Source: an uncultured Thermoleophilia bacterium (GTDB lineage: Bacteria > Actinomycetota > Thermoleophilia > UBA2241). Taken from it: DNA of 14,997 nt. Positions 13,475 to 14,997 of this stretch are shown here, in pieces. The translations under genes were made by a program, and so were the position numbers. The stretch's first letter is position 1. Every line of letters starts with the position of its first letter. The DNA lies in the NCBI GenBank assembly GCA_903921965.1, contig CAIXSE010000248.1, forward strand, positions 1-14,997, given 5' to 3'. The notes under the pieces were generated by a model. It saw nothing but the letters and a program-made list of their open reading frames with translations. It did no database searches and was not told the origin of the DNA.

Positions 13475-14620
13475 ATGGAGATCCGGACTGCAGCCACCTC
13501 GCTCCGCGTCCCGCGCAGCCGCCTTCGCGACGCGGCGATCGCCGCGCTCGTGGCCGCCGGAGTGGCCGTCGCGCTGCTCGTCGCGCTCTCCCCCGGCGCC
13601 GGCCCGACCAGGCCGCAGGCCGCACCGGCACCACCCGCGCCCGCCGTGAGCGCCTTGTCGGCAGTCGTGATGGACCGCGCCAGCGGCGTCATCCTGTACG
13701 CCAAGGCGCCGCGCCGCCACCTCCCCGTCGCCTCGCTCACCAAGATCATGACGGCGATGCTCGTGCTCGAACGCACGCCCGACCTCGAGGCCTACGTCGA
13801 GGTCCCCGCCGACGCGGTGGGCCAGCACGGTGCCGGCATCGGGCTCCGTCCCGGCGACCGCATCAAGGTGCGCCAGCTCCTCCTGGGCATGATGGTCCGC
13901 AGCGCCACCGACTGCGCGCTCACCCTGGCCACGGCGGTCGCCGGCGACGAGCCCTCCTTCGTCGCGCTCATGAACCGCCGCGCCACCCGCCTCGGCCTCC
14001 AGGACACCCACTTCGTCAACTGCACCGGCCTCAACGTGCCCGGCCACTACTCCTGTGCCCGCGACCTGTCGGAGCTCGGCCGGGTCGCCATGCGCGACCG
14101 CCGTTTCCGCAACCTGGCGAAGCGCGTCTGGGCCAGGATCGAGTGGCCACCGTCACACGAGGCGTTCGTCGTCTCGCGCAACCGCATGAACGCCCGCTAC
14201 GACTGGGTGGACGGCATCAAGACCGGTTCGACGTGGGGGACCGGCGCGTGCATGGTCGCGAGCGGCAAGTACGGCGGCCGCCGGCTCATCGTCACCACCC
14301 TTCGCGAACCCAACCGCGACACCGAGGTGCGCGACGCGCTGCGTCTCTTCGCCTACGGCGCCTCGAACTTCAGCCGGAGCGTCCTGGTGCGGCGCGGCCA
14401 GCAGGTCGGCAGGATCGCCGTGGCCGGCGGCACGGTGCCGCTGGTCGCCGACGGCGACCTCACACGCATGGTCCGCCGCGGCGCCACCGTGAAGCACCGC
14501 GTGCACGCCCCCCGGCAGCTGGCCGCCCCCACGGACGCCGTGGTCGGCTACGCGCGGTTCTGGGCCGACGGCGTGCTTCTCGGCGCGGTGCCCGTGCGCA
14601 CCGCCGCGCCGGCGCCCTGA
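13475..14620 (+). CDS. D-alanyl-D-alanine carboxypeptidase-like serine protein (PBP5/peptidase S11 family)
   Basis: 381 residues. Residues about 19-38 are an N-terminal hydrophobic segment (signal peptide or anchor), followed by a Pro/Ala-rich linker (41-58). The S11 domain follows: SLTK with catalytic Ser87 and Lys90, and KTG at 249-251 (DGIKTGSTWGTG). The second motif, normally S-x-N, reads S143-A-T145 in VRSATDCALTLA, so Asn is replaced by Thr. Such enzymes trim the terminal D-Ala of peptidoglycan stem peptides outside the cell. The C-terminal part (about 290-381) resembles the beta domain of PBP5-type proteins, but there is no clear amphipathic anchor helix. ATG 13475 is chosen because it sits directly at a TATACT promoter; an in-frame ATG at 13406 lies before that promoter. 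It is divergent from the tRNA-Thr gene. Confidence 0.88.
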   Translation: MEIRTAATSLRVPRSRLRDAAIAALVAAGVAVALLVALSPGAGPTRPQAAPAPPAPAVSALSAVVMDRASGVILYAKAPRRHLPVASLTKIMTAMLVLERTPDLEAYVEVPADAVGQHGAGIGLRPGDRIKVRQLLLGMMVRSATDCALTLATAVAGDEPSFVALMNRRATRLGLQDTHFVNCTGLNVPGHYSCARDLSELGRVAMRDRRFRNLAKRVWARIEWPPSHEAFVVSRNRMNARYDWVDGIKTGSTWGTGACMVASGKYGGRRLIVTTLREPNRDTEVRDALRLFAYGASNFSRSVLVRRGQQVGRIAVAGGTVPLVADGDLTRMVRRGATVKHRVHAPRQLAAPTDAVVGYARFWADGVLLGAVPVRTAAPAP

Positions 14621-14634
14621 CGGCACCAGAAGAA

Positions 14635-14662
14635 AGAGGCCCCGCGGGGAGACGGGGCCTCT
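14635..14662 (-). terminator. Terminator hairpin with T-rich tail on the - strand
   Basis: AGAGGCCCC pairs with GGGGCCTCT (9 bp). Read on the - strand, the stem is followed by TTCTTCTGG (CTTTCTTCT including the stem's last bases), a pyrimidine tail; on the + strand no T-tract follows. It lies 14 bases after the carboxypeptidase stop, so it may serve that gene too, but its orientation suits a leftward transcript. Confidence 0.6.
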
Positions 14663-14808
14663 GCAAGGGTCCTGGGGGTGACCCTCGACTTGGGGGGTCT
14701 GTCGCATGGCTGCGAGGGACACGTCCATCATGAACGTCGCGTGTTGCGCCCGGGTGAAGCCCGTGCGTAGACCGATGTGCGAACCGTGACGGGCGCGTTA
14801 ACGCGAAA

Positions 14809-14839
14809 GCGCGGATCCGGGGGTGACATGGATCCGCGC
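14809..14839. repeat. Inverted repeat GCGCGGATCC / GGATCCGCGC
   Basis: A perfect 10-bp stem with an 11-base loop (GGGGGTGACAT). No T-tract follows on either strand. It may be part of a structured RNA or a protein-binding site. Confidence 0.45.
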
Positions 14840-14907
14840 CTTCGGTCTTGTGGCCTGGGCCGGTGGACTCCCGCGTTGGGGGGCGGAGGCCGCTCCAGCC
14901 TTCAGGC

Positions 14908-14938
14908 CTTGGTCCGCCCGGGGCCGGGGCGGACCAAG
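14908..14938. repeat. Inverted repeat CTTGGTCCGCCC / GGGCGGACCAAG
   Basis: A perfect 12-bp stem with a 7-base G/C loop. On the + strand it is followed by AAGAAGATAGGAGGT, so it lies directly before a ribosome-binding-like site and may belong to the leader of the next gene. Confidence 0.5.
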
Positions 14939-14961
14939 AAGAAGATAGGAGGTACCAGCGC

Positions 14962-14997
14962 TTGGTCGCTGGCAGCGGGCTTCTCGGAGACGGGAAG
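14962..14997 (+). CDS. Possible start of another + strand gene (12 codons, cut by window end)
   Basis: AGGAGGT at 14947-14953 is a strong SD sequence, and TTG follows after 8 bases. The frame reads MVAGSGLLGDGK and then leaves the window. Nothing in these 12 residues identifies a family. An inverted repeat (CCAGCG/CGCTGG, 14955-14972) overlaps the start. The SD could be chance. Confidence 0.3.
   Translation, partial: MVAGSGLLGDGK

Larger units (their letters stand above)
14621..14997. other. Hairpin-rich intergenic stretch
   Basis: No reliable full gene is seen. Besides the hairpins listed separately, it holds a 12-base palindrome CGCGTTAACGCG at 14794-14805. A frame on the - strand starting at 14731 runs straight through the terminator into the carboxypeptidase gene and is a shadow. 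The right edge may be the leader of another + strand gene. Confidence 0.5.

Noticed and set aside
14816..14840. tmRNA 5' end suggested by GGGGGTGACATGGATCCG
   Set aside because: The conserved GGnTTCGAC segment is absent, and the sequence lies in the loop and arm of a simple inverted repeat.
1..14997. pylT or other pyrrolysine genes within the window
   Set aside because: No tRNA with a CUA anticodon was recognised, and no protein resembles PylS, PylB, PylC or PylD.

Overview
The window is high-GC DNA with strong G/C bias at third codon positions, many GTG starts, and a tRNA gene that encodes its own CCA. This looks like a Gram-positive high-GC bacterium, probably Actinomycetota (a Thermoleophilia- or Coriobacteriia-like lineage is my guess, not shown). 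No phage, IS element, CRISPR array or replication origin was seen.

Layout. (1) 3-2236, + strand: the C-terminal half of an APC-type permease, followed at once by an MttB-superfamily corrinoid methyltransferase without an amber codon. A very strong terminator hairpin follows. (2) 2554-7121, + strand: three tandem paralogues for secreted proteins. Each has a signal peptide, exactly seven HGWAVG-type repeats (a predicted seven-bladed propeller of the Ycf48/BNR class) and a C-terminal IPT/TIG domain. (3) 7203-10094, - strand: a TrpXYZ/COG2984-4120-1101-type ABC importer (lipoprotein, permease, ATPase) with its own promoter. (4) 10242-11645, - strand: a dimethylamine methyltransferase gene (mtbB) whose frame crosses one in-frame TAG at 10611-10613, exactly where the family carries pyrrolysine. 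(5) 11762-13383, - strand: an SGNH/sialate-O-acetylesterase-like secreted esterase downstream of tRNA-Thr(TGT). (6) 13475-14620, + strand: a secreted D-Ala-D-Ala carboxypeptidase-like protein with a leaderless-type promoter. (7) 14621-14997: a hairpin-rich non-coding stretch, perhaps leading into another + strand gene.

The main result is the pyrrolysine gene. Read through the TAG, mtbB encodes 467 residues with uninterrupted family similarity on both sides. Read conventionally, it looks like a truncated methyltransferase plus an orphan fragment. It implies that the host genome carries pylT/pylS and pylBCD outside this window. Together with the MttB-like gene and two transport systems, the left 11.6 kb looks like part of a methylated-amine utilisation region. 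The corrinoid protein (MtbC/MttC), the CoM- or tetrahydrofolate-side methyltransferase and the RamA-type reactivator are not in the window. TAG also ends two neighbouring genes (ABC ATPase and esterase), so this cell must use TAG both as sense codon and as stop.
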